Shown one piece after another: positions 18,978 to 27,140 of a DNA stretch of 41,509 nt. The number at the start of each line of letters is the position of its first letter. Position 1 is the first letter of the stretch. The notes below the pieces were generated by a model that worked only from the letters and a program-made list of their open reading frames with translations, was not told where the DNA came from and searched no databases. The stretch is from Bacteroidetes bacterium UBA6661 (GTDB lineage Bacteria > Bacteroidota > Bacteroidia > AKYH767-A > OLB10), in NCBI GenBank assembly GCA_002455375.1, contig DKKR01000080.1:2161-43669 (forward strand), in the 5' to 3' direction. The position numbers and the translations under genes were made by a program.

Positions 18978-19333
18978 TCGCCAATAGTGAGCATCACTAA
19001 GGTGCATGCTTCCACACATTCAATACCTTGTTTTTCTGCCTTGATTTTTAATGATTCATTCTCAGCTCCCGGATTAAAAATGATTCGTTTGGGATGCAGG
19101 GACAAAATGTAATCTTCTAAGGGATGTTGCCTTTCCTCGTTAAGATATAATGTTACGGTATCAATGCCTTTAAAGGCAATTTGTCCGGTTTCAATTACTA
19201 CCTCTTCAACTTTATCAGGCCTGGCACCAATGGCCACAACAGGGTGGTTGTAGTACAGGAGTTTGTGAATGGCCTTATTAGAATAGCGGGCCGGGTTGGG
19301 TGAAGCGCCCATCACCAATGTTTTCTTTTTCAT
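18971..19333 (-). CDS. CoA-binding domain protein (YccU-like)
   Basis: A 120-residue single-domain protein with the Rossmann-type CoA-binding fold found in the N-terminal part of succinyl-CoA synthetase alpha chains. Visible features are the N-terminal KTLVMGASPNPARYSNKA loop, the PVVAIGARPDKVE strand-turn, and the C-terminal ECVEACTLVML. Homologues in E. coli (YccU) have no firmly established role. It is the last gene of an operon running prmA - MFS transporter - this gene; its ATG overlaps the transporter stop by 4 bases. Confidence 0.85.
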   Translation of the reverse strand: MKKKTLVMGASPNPARYSNKAIHKLLYYNHPVVAIGARPDKVEEVVIETGQIAFKGIDTVTLYLNEERQHPLEDYILSLHPKRIIFNPGAENESLKIKAEKQGIECVEACTLVMLTIGDY

Positions 19334-20592
19334 GTTTCAATATAATTTAAATCTTTGGCATAGCTTTCTTTGATACCAAGCAAAGATAAAAATGCTCCGG
19401 CAGCAGTAATAACGCCTACAGCAAACATGGCATCAATCATGTTCAATCCTAATGAATCACGAAAATAGGCCAGAAGCAAGGTTAAAATGGCTAGTGATCC
19501 TCTGACCATATTGGGAACTGTTGTAGTAACAGTAGCCCTGATGTTGGTACCAAACTGTTCTGAAGCTGTGCTTACAAACACTGCCCAATAGCCGGATGCA
19601 AAACCCAATAACCCGCATACAGCATAAAAAATAGACACGGAGGCATTGCCCATTAGATAAAGGTAAACAGGTGTAATGACCATCGTGATTATCAGATAAA
19701 GTTTCAAAACCTTTTTACGGCTTTTCCATTGCTGACTCCAATAGGCACTCAGAAAATCGCCCACGCAGGTTGCTAAATAAAAATACATGATGGCATCACC
19801 GCCATTAACACCGGTGATACCATTCATTTTTGCAATTTCTGGCGAAAAGACTACTAAAATTCCAATCATATACCAGATAGGAACACCAACTGCAATACTA
19901 CTCAAATAGGTTAAGAATCTTTTTCTGTTATTGAATAACATCATCAGATTACCGCGTTCAAGGCTATGCACCTGAAGATTTTTAAACATGCCACTTTCAT
20001 AAACACCAATTCTCAGAAACAGTAAAACCAAACCCATTACACCACCAATAATGTATGACGATTGCCACGTTACAAAGTGCCCAAGAATATTTGCAAAGAC
20101 TGCCCCCAACACACCAAAGGAAACTACAATCATGGTTCCATACCCACGATGTTCTTTAGTCATGGTTTCGTTTACCAAAGTTATTCCGGCACCCAGTTCT
20201 CCTGCCAAGCCCACTCCGGCAATAAACCGCAAAACAGTATATGTATTTATTATTGATGACGAAGTATAATCTGATATCTCTTGTACAAAAGCATTAGCAA
20301 TATTTGCAATAGAGTACATGATAATAGAGCCAAACAAAACGGAAACACGTCCTTTTTTGTCACCCATAATTCCCCAGAGAAGTCCACCTGTAAGCATACC
20401 AATCATCTGATAACTTAAAAGGTGCAAGCCATACTCAGTAACTAAATCAGGCTCGGTAATACCCAGACCATTTAGACTTGGAGTACGCACAATGCCAAAC
20501 AAAATCAAATCATAGATGTCAACAAAATAGCCTAATGCAGCAACTATGACAATAATATTTAGCGGGTTTTTAGTTTCTTTATGATGCGTCAT
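19330..20592 (-). CDS. Major facilitator superfamily transporter
   Basis: A 420-residue inner-membrane transporter with about 12 hydrophobic segments. Motif A-like GDKKGR lies in the loop after TM2, RFIAGVGLAGELGAGITLVNE is the typical TM4 signature of the sugar or metabolite:proton symporter branches, and an acidic YFVDIYDLILF stands in TM1. The substrate cannot be read from sequence. It overlaps prmA and the CoA-binding gene by 4 bases on either side, so all three are translationally coupled, although no functional link among them is obvious. Confidence 0.9.
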   Translation of the reverse strand: MTHHKETKNPLNIIVIVAALGYFVDIYDLILFGIVRTPSLNGLGITEPDLVTEYGLHLLSYQMIGMLTGGLLWGIMGDKKGRVSVLFGSIIMYSIANIANAFVQEISDYTSSSIINTYTVLRFIAGVGLAGELGAGITLVNETMTKEHRGYGTMIVVSFGVLGAVFANILGHFVTWQSSYIIGGVMGLVLLFLRIGVYESGMFKNLQVHSLERGNLMMLFNNRKRFLTYLSSIAVGVPIWYMIGILVVFSPEIAKMNGITGVNGGDAIMYFYLATCVGDFLSAYWSQQWKSRKKVLKLYLIITMVITPVYLYLMGNASVSIFYAVCGLLGFASGYWAVFVSTASEQFGTNIRATVTTTVPNMVRGSLAILTLLLAYFRDSLGLNMIDAMFAVGVITAAGAFLSLLGIKESYAKDLNYIET

Positions 20593-21437
20593 TTACCGGA
20601 ATGGGATTTGAAAAAATGCATGGCTACCCAGTTCTGATTTTGTTTCATACGTGAAAGTTTCAAACCATATTTTCCAAACGATTGTTTGATGCGATCAACA
20701 TCTTCTGTCAGAAAACCGCTCACCAACAACTGTCCACCATCAGACAATGCATTATTATACGATGCAATATCATCTAATAAAATATTACGGTTTATATTGG
20801 CAAGAATAATTTCGAATTTTAAATCTTTGAGTGACGAGGCATCTCCCTGAAGTACTTCAACATTTCTTATTTTATTGTTTTCAAGATTTTCAATGCTGTT
20901 CAGTACACAATTCGGGTCGTTATCTATGCCGGTTGCAGAAGTGCAACCAAGTTTTGAGGCAAGTATTGCAAGAATGCCGGAACCGCATCCCATATCTAAA
21001 ACATTTTTATCAGCAATGTTTGTTTCCAGCATCAATTCCATCATCATAGCAGTTGTTGCATGATGTCCTGTGCCAAATGCCATTTTTGGCTGAATGATAA
21101 TTTCAAGATCATTGTCTGATGCATCAGGATGAAATGGAGCACGTACATAAATATTTTTAACTCTTATTGGCGGGTAATTTTTTTCCCATTCTTCATTCCA
21201 GTTTTGACTTTCTACTTCTTCTAACTGCCAATGTGCAGTGCAAAACTCGTTTGGCTGCAAAAACTCTATTGTTTCTAATAAAGACTCATTAAAATTTTCT
21301 TTCCTGATAAATCCATCAAATCCATCTTCCTTTTCTTCAAACATTTCAAAACCAATTTCAGCAAGTTGGGCTATTAGTATTTCACTGAATGGCTGAACAG
21401 GTTCTACCTTGCAATGTATGGCTATATATGCATTCAT
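20589..21437 (-). CDS. prmA: Ribosomal protein L11 methyltransferase
   Basis: A 282-residue SAM-dependent methyltransferase; PrmA trimethylates lysines and the N-terminus of ribosomal protein L11. The N-terminal substrate-recognition domain (about 1-95) is followed by the linker and catalytic domain with the hallmark MAFGTGHHATT, the SAM loop VLDMGCGSGILAILASKLG, the acidic TGIDNDPNC and the catalytic-loop ANINRNIL. Length fits the family. First gene of a three-gene minus-strand operon. A candidate promoter lies just upstream (21445-21476) but would leave almost no leader. Confidence 0.95.
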   Translation of the reverse strand: MNAYIAIHCKVEPVQPFSEILIAQLAEIGFEMFEEKEDGFDGFIRKENFNESLLETIEFLQPNEFCTAHWQLEEVESQNWNEEWEKNYPPIRVKNIYVRAPFHPDASDNDLEIIIQPKMAFGTGHHATTAMMMELMLETNIADKNVLDMGCGSGILAILASKLGCTSATGIDNDPNCVLNSIENLENNKIRNVEVLQGDASSLKDLKFEIILANINRNILLDDIASYNNALSDGGQLLVSGFLTEDVDRIKQSFGKYGLKLSRMKQNQNWVAMHFFKSHSGK

Positions 21438-21444
21438 CCGATGG

Positions 21445-21476
21445 CAAATAAAATCAATCAGCTTTATTTATGCAAA
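21445..21476 (-). promoter_or_regulatory. Possible promoter of the prmA operon
   Basis: Read on the minus strand: TTTG (21476-21473), 20 bases, then TTTATTTG (21452-21445), one mismatch from TAnnTTTG. Transcription would begin at about the start codon, giving a leaderless or near-leaderless message, so this is tentative. Confidence 0.3.
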
Positions 21477-21511
21477 CAATGTTTAAAAGCAGAATGGATG
21501 TTTACCGGAAA

Positions 21512-23266
21512 TCAGGATTTGACGGCCTGCTTTTTAAGTTGCTCAGTAACCATTTTTGCATAGAAGCCATTTTGTTGCAGTAGTGACAGATGTGTGCCAC
21601 GTTCCAGTATTTTACCCTGATGCAAGACAATTATTTCATCGGCATGTTTTACTGATGAAATGCGATGCCCTAAAATTAATGTTATGCGATGTTGAAAATA
21701 AGGTAACAAGTTTTGCAGCAGCTGTTCTTCTGTGCCGGTGTCGAGTGCAGAAAGGCAATCGTCAAGAATCAAAAACTGTGGCTGTTTCATAATGGCGCGT
21801 GCAATGGAAATACGTTGTTTCTGTCCTCCACTAAGATTAACACCTCGTTCACCTAACATGGTACTGAAGCCATCTTTAAAATGAACTATTTCATCGTAAA
21901 CCATAGCTGTTTTGGCAGCAGCTGTCAATGATTCTGTATCATATTCTTTTGTTCCAAATGCAATATTATTGGCAACGGAATCAGAAAATAAAAGCACATC
22001 CTGAGTGATAAATCCAATTTGCCTGCGCCACCATTCAAGGTTCATGTTTTTAAGTGGAATATCGTTAACCAATACTTCTCCTTGTGTTGGATCATAGAGT
22101 CTTGACACCAAATTGGCAATTGTAGTTTTACCGGAGCCTGTAGTGCCAACTATAGCTATAACTTTTCCTGTTGAGAGTTGCAGATTAATATTTTCCAATG
22201 CAGGATCGCTGTTTTTTCCGAATGAAAATGAAACATTTTTCAATTCTATGGATTTTACATTTTCTGGAACTATTCCTGTGTTGTTGTATTTGATTTCAGA
22301 CTCTGTATGTAAGAAACTATTAATTCTTCGCTGACTGGCATCTGCTCTTTGGATGAGTGTAATTATCCATCCCAACATACCTACAGGCCACATGAGCATA
22401 TTGAGATAAATAACAAACTCCGCAATATTTCCATAGGTGATTTGCTTTTCATCAACCAAAATTCCGCCATAGTAAATTATAGTAACAGAGCTAATGCCCA
22501 CAAGCAACATGATGGCAGGAATAAACAATGCATTGATACGTGCCAGTTGCATAGTCTGATTGAAATAGTTTTTTGCCTGACTATGAAATAAAGCTGCAAA
22601 GTCTTTTTCTTTAGAAAAAGACTTAACTATCCGTATTCCAGCAAAAGATTCCTGTACGTTGGTGGAGAGCATACTTAACGCTTCCTGAACTTTTTCACTC
22701 TTGGTGTTGATAATTTTCTGCACATAATAAATCAGGATAACAAGCAGTGGCAATGGGAATAATACCACTAAGGTTAAACCCGGACTGATGTTCATCATAG
22801 CTATAAAAACTACAATAATCATCACTGTAATATTGACCAAATACATAATTGCAGGGCCGGTGTACATACGTACCCTGCTTACATCTTCACTGATTCTGTT
22901 CATCAGGTCACCTGTATTGGCACTTGCATAAAAGTGCATATCAAGTTTCTGATACTGATCATAAATCTCATTTTTCATATCAAACTCAATATGGCGCGAC
23001 ATGACTATGATGGTCTGACGCATCAGAAATAGCAATACGCCACGCAGGAAAACCACGCCAAAAATGCCCAATGCGTAAAGTGTTAAAGTTTTGGCCGAAT
23101 CGGAATAATTATGGTGTGTTCCGGTGGAGATAAAATCTATTGCTTTTCGGGTTATTTGTGCAGGTAAAAGGCCGAAATAGTTGGCAAAGAGTACAAAAAT
23201 GAGCCCAAGAGCAAGCCGACCCCGGTATTTTACGAAAAAGCGATTTAATGTTAATAAGTCGGACAT
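21512..23266 (-). CDS. ABC exporter half-transporter (permease fused to ATPase), MsbA/MdlA-like
   Basis: A 584-residue type IV ABC exporter. A six-helix transmembrane domain (about 1-310) is followed by a nucleotide-binding domain with Walker A GTTGSGKTT (about 373-381), Q-loop GFITQDVLLF, signature LSGGQKQR, Walker B FLILDD (D502) and H-loop GHRISSV. The position after the Walker B aspartate is D503 where most exporters have the catalytic glutamate; such a site is typical of one half of heterodimeric exporters such as the MdlA/TM287 types. No partner half-transporter is in the window. The substrate is unknown; lipid or drug export is the usual guess for the family. It stands alone, 74 bases upstream of prmA. 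Confidence 0.92.
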   Translation of the reverse strand: MSDLLTLNRFFVKYRGRLALGLIFVLFANYFGLLPAQITRKAIDFISTGTHHNYSDSAKTLTLYALGIFGVVFLRGVLLFLMRQTIIVMSRHIEFDMKNEIYDQYQKLDMHFYASANTGDLMNRISEDVSRVRMYTGPAIMYLVNITVMIIVVFIAMMNISPGLTLVVLFPLPLLVILIYYVQKIINTKSEKVQEALSMLSTNVQESFAGIRIVKSFSKEKDFAALFHSQAKNYFNQTMQLARINALFIPAIMLLVGISSVTIIYYGGILVDEKQITYGNIAEFVIYLNMLMWPVGMLGWIITLIQRADASQRRINSFLHTESEIKYNNTGIVPENVKSIELKNVSFSFGKNSDPALENINLQLSTGKVIAIVGTTGSGKTTIANLVSRLYDPTQGEVLVNDIPLKNMNLEWWRRQIGFITQDVLLFSDSVANNIAFGTKEYDTESLTAAAKTAMVYDEIVHFKDGFSTMLGERGVNLSGGQKQRISIARAIMKQPQFLILDDCLSALDTGTEEQLLQNLLPYFQHRITLILGHRISSVKHADEIIVLHQGKILERGTHLSLLQQNGFYAKMVTEQLKKQAVKS

Positions 23267-23278
23267 GTAAATGAAATT

Positions 23279-23308
23279 TTTGTTCAGAGCAAAAAAAAAC
23301 TACTTTTG
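23279..23308 (+). promoter_or_regulatory. Bacteroidota-type promoter of the leucine dehydrogenase gene
   Basis: TTTG (23279-23282), 18 bases, TACTTTTG (23301-23308). Both boxes match the Bacteroidota consensus with good spacing. Transcription should begin near 23315, about 60 bases before the ATG at 23376. Confidence 0.65.
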
Positions 23309-23326
23309 CGACCTGTTTGCAGGTCG
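23309..23326. promoter_or_regulatory. Inverted repeat directly abutting the -7 box of the leucine dehydrogenase promoter
   Basis: CGACCTG, TTTG, CAGGTCG: a perfect 7-bp inverted repeat with a 4-base centre that starts on the base after the -7 element and spans the expected transcription start. A repressor bound here would block initiation. As RNA the repeat would be cut by the start site, which favours a DNA operator over a riboregulator. Confidence 0.5.
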
Positions 23327-23375
23327 TTGGGGTTGCAAATTAAACTGAATTAACAATCAGATAAAAACATTGTAA

Positions 23376-24464
23376 ATGATTGAAGTAAAAGAAATGAAAG
23401 AAACAATAGCAACTGCCAATAGTGTTTTTGCACAAGTTACTGATATGAAACACGAACAGGTGGTGTTTTGTTATGATCATGAAACCGGTTTAAAGGCAAT
23501 TATTGCCATACACAATACCAATTTGGGTCCTGCACTTGGCGGAACTCGTATGTGGATGTATCAGAATGAAAACGATGCCTTGACAGATGTTCTGCGACTT
23601 TCGCGCGGAATGACTTATAAAGCTGCAATTTCAGGACTTAACTTAGGTGGAGGAAAAGCTGTTATTATTGGTGATAGCAAGAAAGATAAAACAGAAGCCT
23701 TGTTCAGAAAGTTTGGACAGTATGTGAACTCTTTAAGTGGCAGGTACATCACTGCCGAAGATGTGGGTACATCTACAAAAGATATGGAATACATTTCCAA
23801 AGAAACCAAGCATGTAACCGGTTTGCCTGAGTCAATGGGCGGCAGTGGCGACCCATCACCTGTGACTGCCTATGGTGTTTATATGGGCATGAAAGCTTCA
23901 GCGAAAGAGGTGTGGGGAAATGACAGCCTGAGTGGTAAAAAAGTTTGTGTGCAGGGTGCAGGTCATGTTGGCAGTAACTTAGTAAAACACCTTACAGAAG
24001 AAGGTGCCAAGGTGTATGTTACCGACATTAACAAAGATGCATTGCAACAAGTAGCAACAACTTATAAAGCAGAAGTAGTTGCTCCAGACAGTATTTTTTC
24101 TTTAGATGTTGATATTTATGCACCATGTGCATTAGGTGCAACGTTGAATACTGAAAATATTGGTAAACTTAAATGTGCTATTGTATCAGGTGCAGCAAAT
24201 AATCAGTTAGCTGACGAAGTTGTTCATAGCAAAATGCTTTTGGACAAAGGCATATTATGGGCGCCTGACTTTTTAATCAATGCAGGCGGACTTATTAATG
24301 TTTACAGCGAGTTGAAGAAATTCAGTCGTGCAGAAGCTTTAAAACAGACCGAACATATTTACAACGTTACTTTAGAGATTTTCAAAAAGTCAAAAGCTGA
24401 GAAAATTCCGACATTGGTAGCTGCTATGCAAATGGCAGAGAAACGTATTTATGGAGGTAAATAA
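23376..24464 (+). CDS. Leucine dehydrogenase-type amino-acid dehydrogenase (Glu/Leu/Phe/Val family)
   Basis: A 362-residue NAD-dependent oxidative deaminase that converts a branched-chain amino acid to its 2-oxo acid and ammonium. The substrate domain shows NLGPALGGTRMW, MTYKAAISGLNLGGGKAV with the conserved lysines K82 and K94, and the NAD domain shows VCVQGAGHVGSNLV followed by acidic TDINKD. APCALGATLN and the asparagine-rich AANNQLA are also typical of leucine dehydrogenases rather than the longer glutamate dehydrogenases. Start at ATG 23376; a second ATG at 23394 is possible. Preceded by a strong promoter with an inverted repeat at the start site. Confidence 0.9.
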   Translation: MIEVKEMKETIATANSVFAQVTDMKHEQVVFCYDHETGLKAIIAIHNTNLGPALGGTRMWMYQNENDALTDVLRLSRGMTYKAAISGLNLGGGKAVIIGDSKKDKTEALFRKFGQYVNSLSGRYITAEDVGTSTKDMEYISKETKHVTGLPESMGGSGDPSPVTAYGVYMGMKASAKEVWGNDSLSGKKVCVQGAGHVGSNLVKHLTEEGAKVYVTDINKDALQQVATTYKAEVVAPDSIFSLDVDIYAPCALGATLNTENIGKLKCAIVSGAANNQLADEVVHSKMLLDKGILWAPDFLINAGGLINVYSELKKFSRAEALKQTEHIYNVTLEIFKKSKAEKIPTLVAAMQMAEKRIYGGK

Positions 24465-24512
24465 TTTATAGTAAACAAAAACTTTTTTCGTTCTTATTAG
24501 ATTCAATAATTT

Positions 24513-25445
24513 ATGTTAGCCAGACGTCATTTAAGGATTCGGGTATTGCAGGTATTATATACTTATTATCAAAGTGAAGGATATAATGTGACCAAAGCTG
24601 AAAAAGATCTTGTTGAAGGAACGAGCCGTCTTTATGAACTTTACCTTGCCCTTTTGCAATTGTTGATTGAGCTTGCAGAGCAAGAACAGTTGTATCGCAT
24701 TGATGTAGCATCAAAGTTTATTGTCAATAAAAGAGAGTTTGTACGCTCTTTTGAAAAGACTGCATTTATATCATGGTTGAAAAACGATGAACAGTTTATA
24801 GATAATTGCAAGAAACATAAAATCAGTTGGCAGGCCGATATGGAAGCGGTTGGAAAATGTTTTTATAAATTAAGGCAGCATCCGTCATACCGTGACTTTA
24901 CTATGACCAATACTGAAGTTGTAGAAATGGATTGGCTTTTGAAATTGTATAAAGAAGAAGTACAACAATCCGAATCTATCAATGGTGTAATTGAAGAAAA
25001 AAACATCTGGTGGGCAGAGAGCCTGGAGTTGGCTCATGTTATGGTGATTAAAACAATCAGACAATTTTATACTACAGATCAACCTGCAATTTTACCGCTG
25101 TTTAAAGACGAGGCCGATGACCGTGATTTTATGATCAGACTTCTGAAGGAAACCATTAAGAATGATAAAGAGTGGACATCAATAATTGCAGAACGTACTA
25201 AAAACTGGGAAGTTGACCGTATTGCCTTAAGCGATATGATTATGCTTAAAATGGCTGTTACCGAAGTATTGAAATTTGATCAGATACCTTTAAAAGTTAC
25301 CCTAAACGAATATATTGATATTTCCAAAGATTATAGTACACCACAGAGCAAGGTTTTTATTAATGGTGTATTGGATAAGATTGTTGAAGAACTGCGCAAA
25401 GAAGACAAAGTAAAGAAAACCGGACGAGGTCTTATAGAAAGTTGA
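24513..25445 (+). CDS. nusB: Transcription antitermination factor NusB, extended Bacteroidota form
   Basis: A 310-residue protein. NusB normally is about 140 residues and, with NusE, binds boxA RNA to promote antitermination in rRNA operons. The N-terminal RNA-binding helix is recognisable (MLARRHLRIRVLQVLYTYYQ) and the C-terminal part (about 165-300) carries the classic DRIALSDMIMLKMAVTEVL and VTLNEYIDISKDY motifs. Between them lies about 130 to 150 extra residues with many charged and aromatic residues, a layout known from other Bacteroidota. It starts 48 bases after leucine dehydrogenase and converges on the YhhN-family gene. Confidence 0.9.
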   Translation: MLARRHLRIRVLQVLYTYYQSEGYNVTKAEKDLVEGTSRLYELYLALLQLLIELAEQEQLYRIDVASKFIVNKREFVRSFEKTAFISWLKNDEQFIDNCKKHKISWQADMEAVGKCFYKLRQHPSYRDFTMTNTEVVEMDWLLKLYKEEVQQSESINGVIEEKNIWWAESLELAHVMVIKTIRQFYTTDQPAILPLFKDEADDRDFMIRLLKETIKNDKEWTSIIAERTKNWEVDRIALSDMIMLKMAVTEVLKFDQIPLKVTLNEYIDISKDYSTPQSKVFINGVLDKIVEELRKEDKVKKTGRGLIES

Positions 25446-25466
25446 TAATTAAGAATTAGAGATTAA

Positions 25467-26138
25467 CTAATTAGTTTTAATTTTCTTTACTGCAATGGTT
25501 ATCATCATTTGTGCTGAAAGATAGGTGAGTGCAATCCAGAATGCAGCATAAGGGAAAGATGCTCTTAAATTATTGATGGCATCCAAACTGTCAGTAATTA
25601 TATAAAGCAATGTGCCAGTTAATAAGCAATAAAAAACCTTTCGCGGCAGTTGATCTTTTGTTAAGGCTGAAGCAATTCCGGTTAAGGTAAGCGCAGATGC
25701 ATAAATTAAAACCGGGATGGTCATTTCATCCAGATGTGGTAGTAATAACCAGAGCAGCACACTGCCATAAGCAATAAATACTAAGGTGCAGAAGATGAGG
25801 TATAGCTGTTTGATTTGTTTAAAGCGAATGAGATAAAAACAAATAATGATATACATAACCTGCATTGCAAGAAAAATAATTATACCGGCTGTAAATATCC
25901 AGTGATTGATATGACTGTAAAGATTTATAATATCGCCAATCCATGCCAGTGTGAGTGCTGTAATCATACGCTTTTGGATAAGTGTCAGTTTGCCGAAAGT
26001 TAACCCTTCTGAAAAATACCAAAGCAATATGGGCATCAGTAATGGTTTGGTGATAAATACCAACCACTGAAAGGCCATTAGGTGTGCAATAAGATGAATT
26101 GCTGATATGACAATAAATATAATCAGCTTGCTGTTCAT
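25467..26138 (-). CDS. YhhN-family (lysoplasmalogenase/TMEM86-like) membrane protein
   Basis: A 223-residue integral membrane protein with about eight hydrophobic segments. Family landmarks are KPLLMP in the first third, an acidic AWIGDI, LPHLDEMTIPVLIYASAL and the C-terminal LLYIITDSLDAIN, which contains conserved acidic residues. Eukaryotic and some bacterial members hydrolyse the vinyl-ether bond of lysoplasmalogens; whether this one does is unproven. It stands alone, convergent with nusB across 21 bases, and is separated from kdsA by about 160 bases. Confidence 0.82.
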   Translation of the reverse strand: MNSKLIIFIVISAIHLIAHLMAFQWLVFITKPLLMPILLWYFSEGLTFGKLTLIQKRMITALTLAWIGDIINLYSHINHWIFTAGIIIFLAMQVMYIIICFYLIRFKQIKQLYLIFCTLVFIAYGSVLLWLLLPHLDEMTIPVLIYASALTLTGIASALTKDQLPRKVFYCLLTGTLLYIITDSLDAINNLRASFPYAAFWIALTYLSAQMMITIAVKKIKTN

Positions 26139-26296
26139 TGTTTCTGTTTTGATATGTTCATTGCTTTACACTCACTTGTCAATTTTTTTAAATGTATTGT
26201 GTAAATGGCGATGTAAGGTATGAAATAATAATACAATTGTCCAAATCAAAGTTCTGAAAAAAACTTCAAGACAAAGTATTAATCAATCATCAAATA

Positions 26297-27109
26297 TCAA
26301 CGAACTGCTTGTTGCACTTTTAGCAATGAAACTAAAAGCTTTTCAAGGAGGTCAAGCTGTAACATATTGGCACCATCACTCAATGCTTTGGCAGGATTTG
26401 GATGTGTTTCAATAAAAATACCATCGGCACCGGCAGCCATTGCAGCACGGGCAATAGTGCTGATAAGTTCAGGTTTACCTCCTGTTACTCCGGATGCCTG
26501 ATTAGGCTGTTGCAATGAATGCGTGACATCCATGACAACCGGTACATCAAATTTTTTCATCTCAGGAATGCCGCGCATGTCAACCACCAAATCGCCATAA
26601 CCAAGCATAGTGCCGCGTTCAGTAACCATTACCTGATGGTTACCGGATTGTCGTATTTTATCTATGGCAAATTTCATAGATTCGGGAGAAAGGAATTGTC
26701 CTTTTTTTACGTTAACAGTTTTTCCGGTTCGTGCTGCTGCTACCAACAATTCTGTCTGGCGACAAAGAAATGCTGGAATCTGTAGTACATCAACATAATC
26801 TGCTGCAAGTGCAGCCTCATGACTTTCGTGAATATCGGTAACAATAGGTAATTGATAACGCTGACGGACTTTGCGCAGTATTTCGAGCGAAGGAATATCG
26901 CCAATACCGGTAAATGAATCAAGTCTGGAGCGATTAGCTTTTCTGAAACTTGCTTTAAAAATATATGGAATCTGAAGTCTGTCTGTAATTTCTTTTACTG
27001 TTCCTGCAATGTCCATACACATCTGCTCCGATTCAACAATGCATGGTCCGGCCATCAGAAAGAAATTTCCTGATGCTGTATGTTTTAACTGTGGTATATT
27101 CTGAAGCAT
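26297..27109 (-). CDS. kdsA: 3-deoxy-8-phosphooctulonate (KDO-8-phosphate) synthase
   Basis: A 270-residue enzyme that condenses phosphoenolpyruvate with arabinose-5-phosphate to give KDO-8-phosphate, a lipopolysaccharide core precursor. The family pattern is clear: AGPCIVES, FKASFRKANRSRLDSF, GIGDIPSLEILRKV, TDIHES, LQIPAFLCRQTELLVAAA, NVKKGQFLSP and DVTHSLQQP. Cys23 in AGPCIVES marks the metal-dependent class, in contrast to the Asn found in the metal-independent E. coli enzyme. It implies a Gram-negative envelope with KDO. Last gene of the minus-strand envelope-related run, 31 bases after the RlmI-like gene. Confidence 0.95.
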   Translation of the reverse strand: MLQNIPQLKHTASGNFFLMAGPCIVESEQMCMDIAGTVKEITDRLQIPYIFKASFRKANRSRLDSFTGIGDIPSLEILRKVRQRYQLPIVTDIHESHEAALAADYVDVLQIPAFLCRQTELLVAAARTGKTVNVKKGQFLSPESMKFAIDKIRQSGNHQVMVTERGTMLGYGDLVVDMRGIPEMKKFDVPVVMDVTHSLQQPNQASGVTGGKPELISTIARAAMAAGADGIFIETHPNPAKALSDGANMLQLDLLEKLLVSLLKVQQAVR

Positions 27110-27140
27110 ATTAATTTAATGTGTTTAAATAAAATGAGTG

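Noticed and set aside
25465..25476. 12-bp palindrome AACTAATTAGTT between nusB and the YhhN-family gene
   Set aside because: All-AT-rich short palindrome partly within the coding end of the YhhN gene; too weak for a terminator and no regulatory position.
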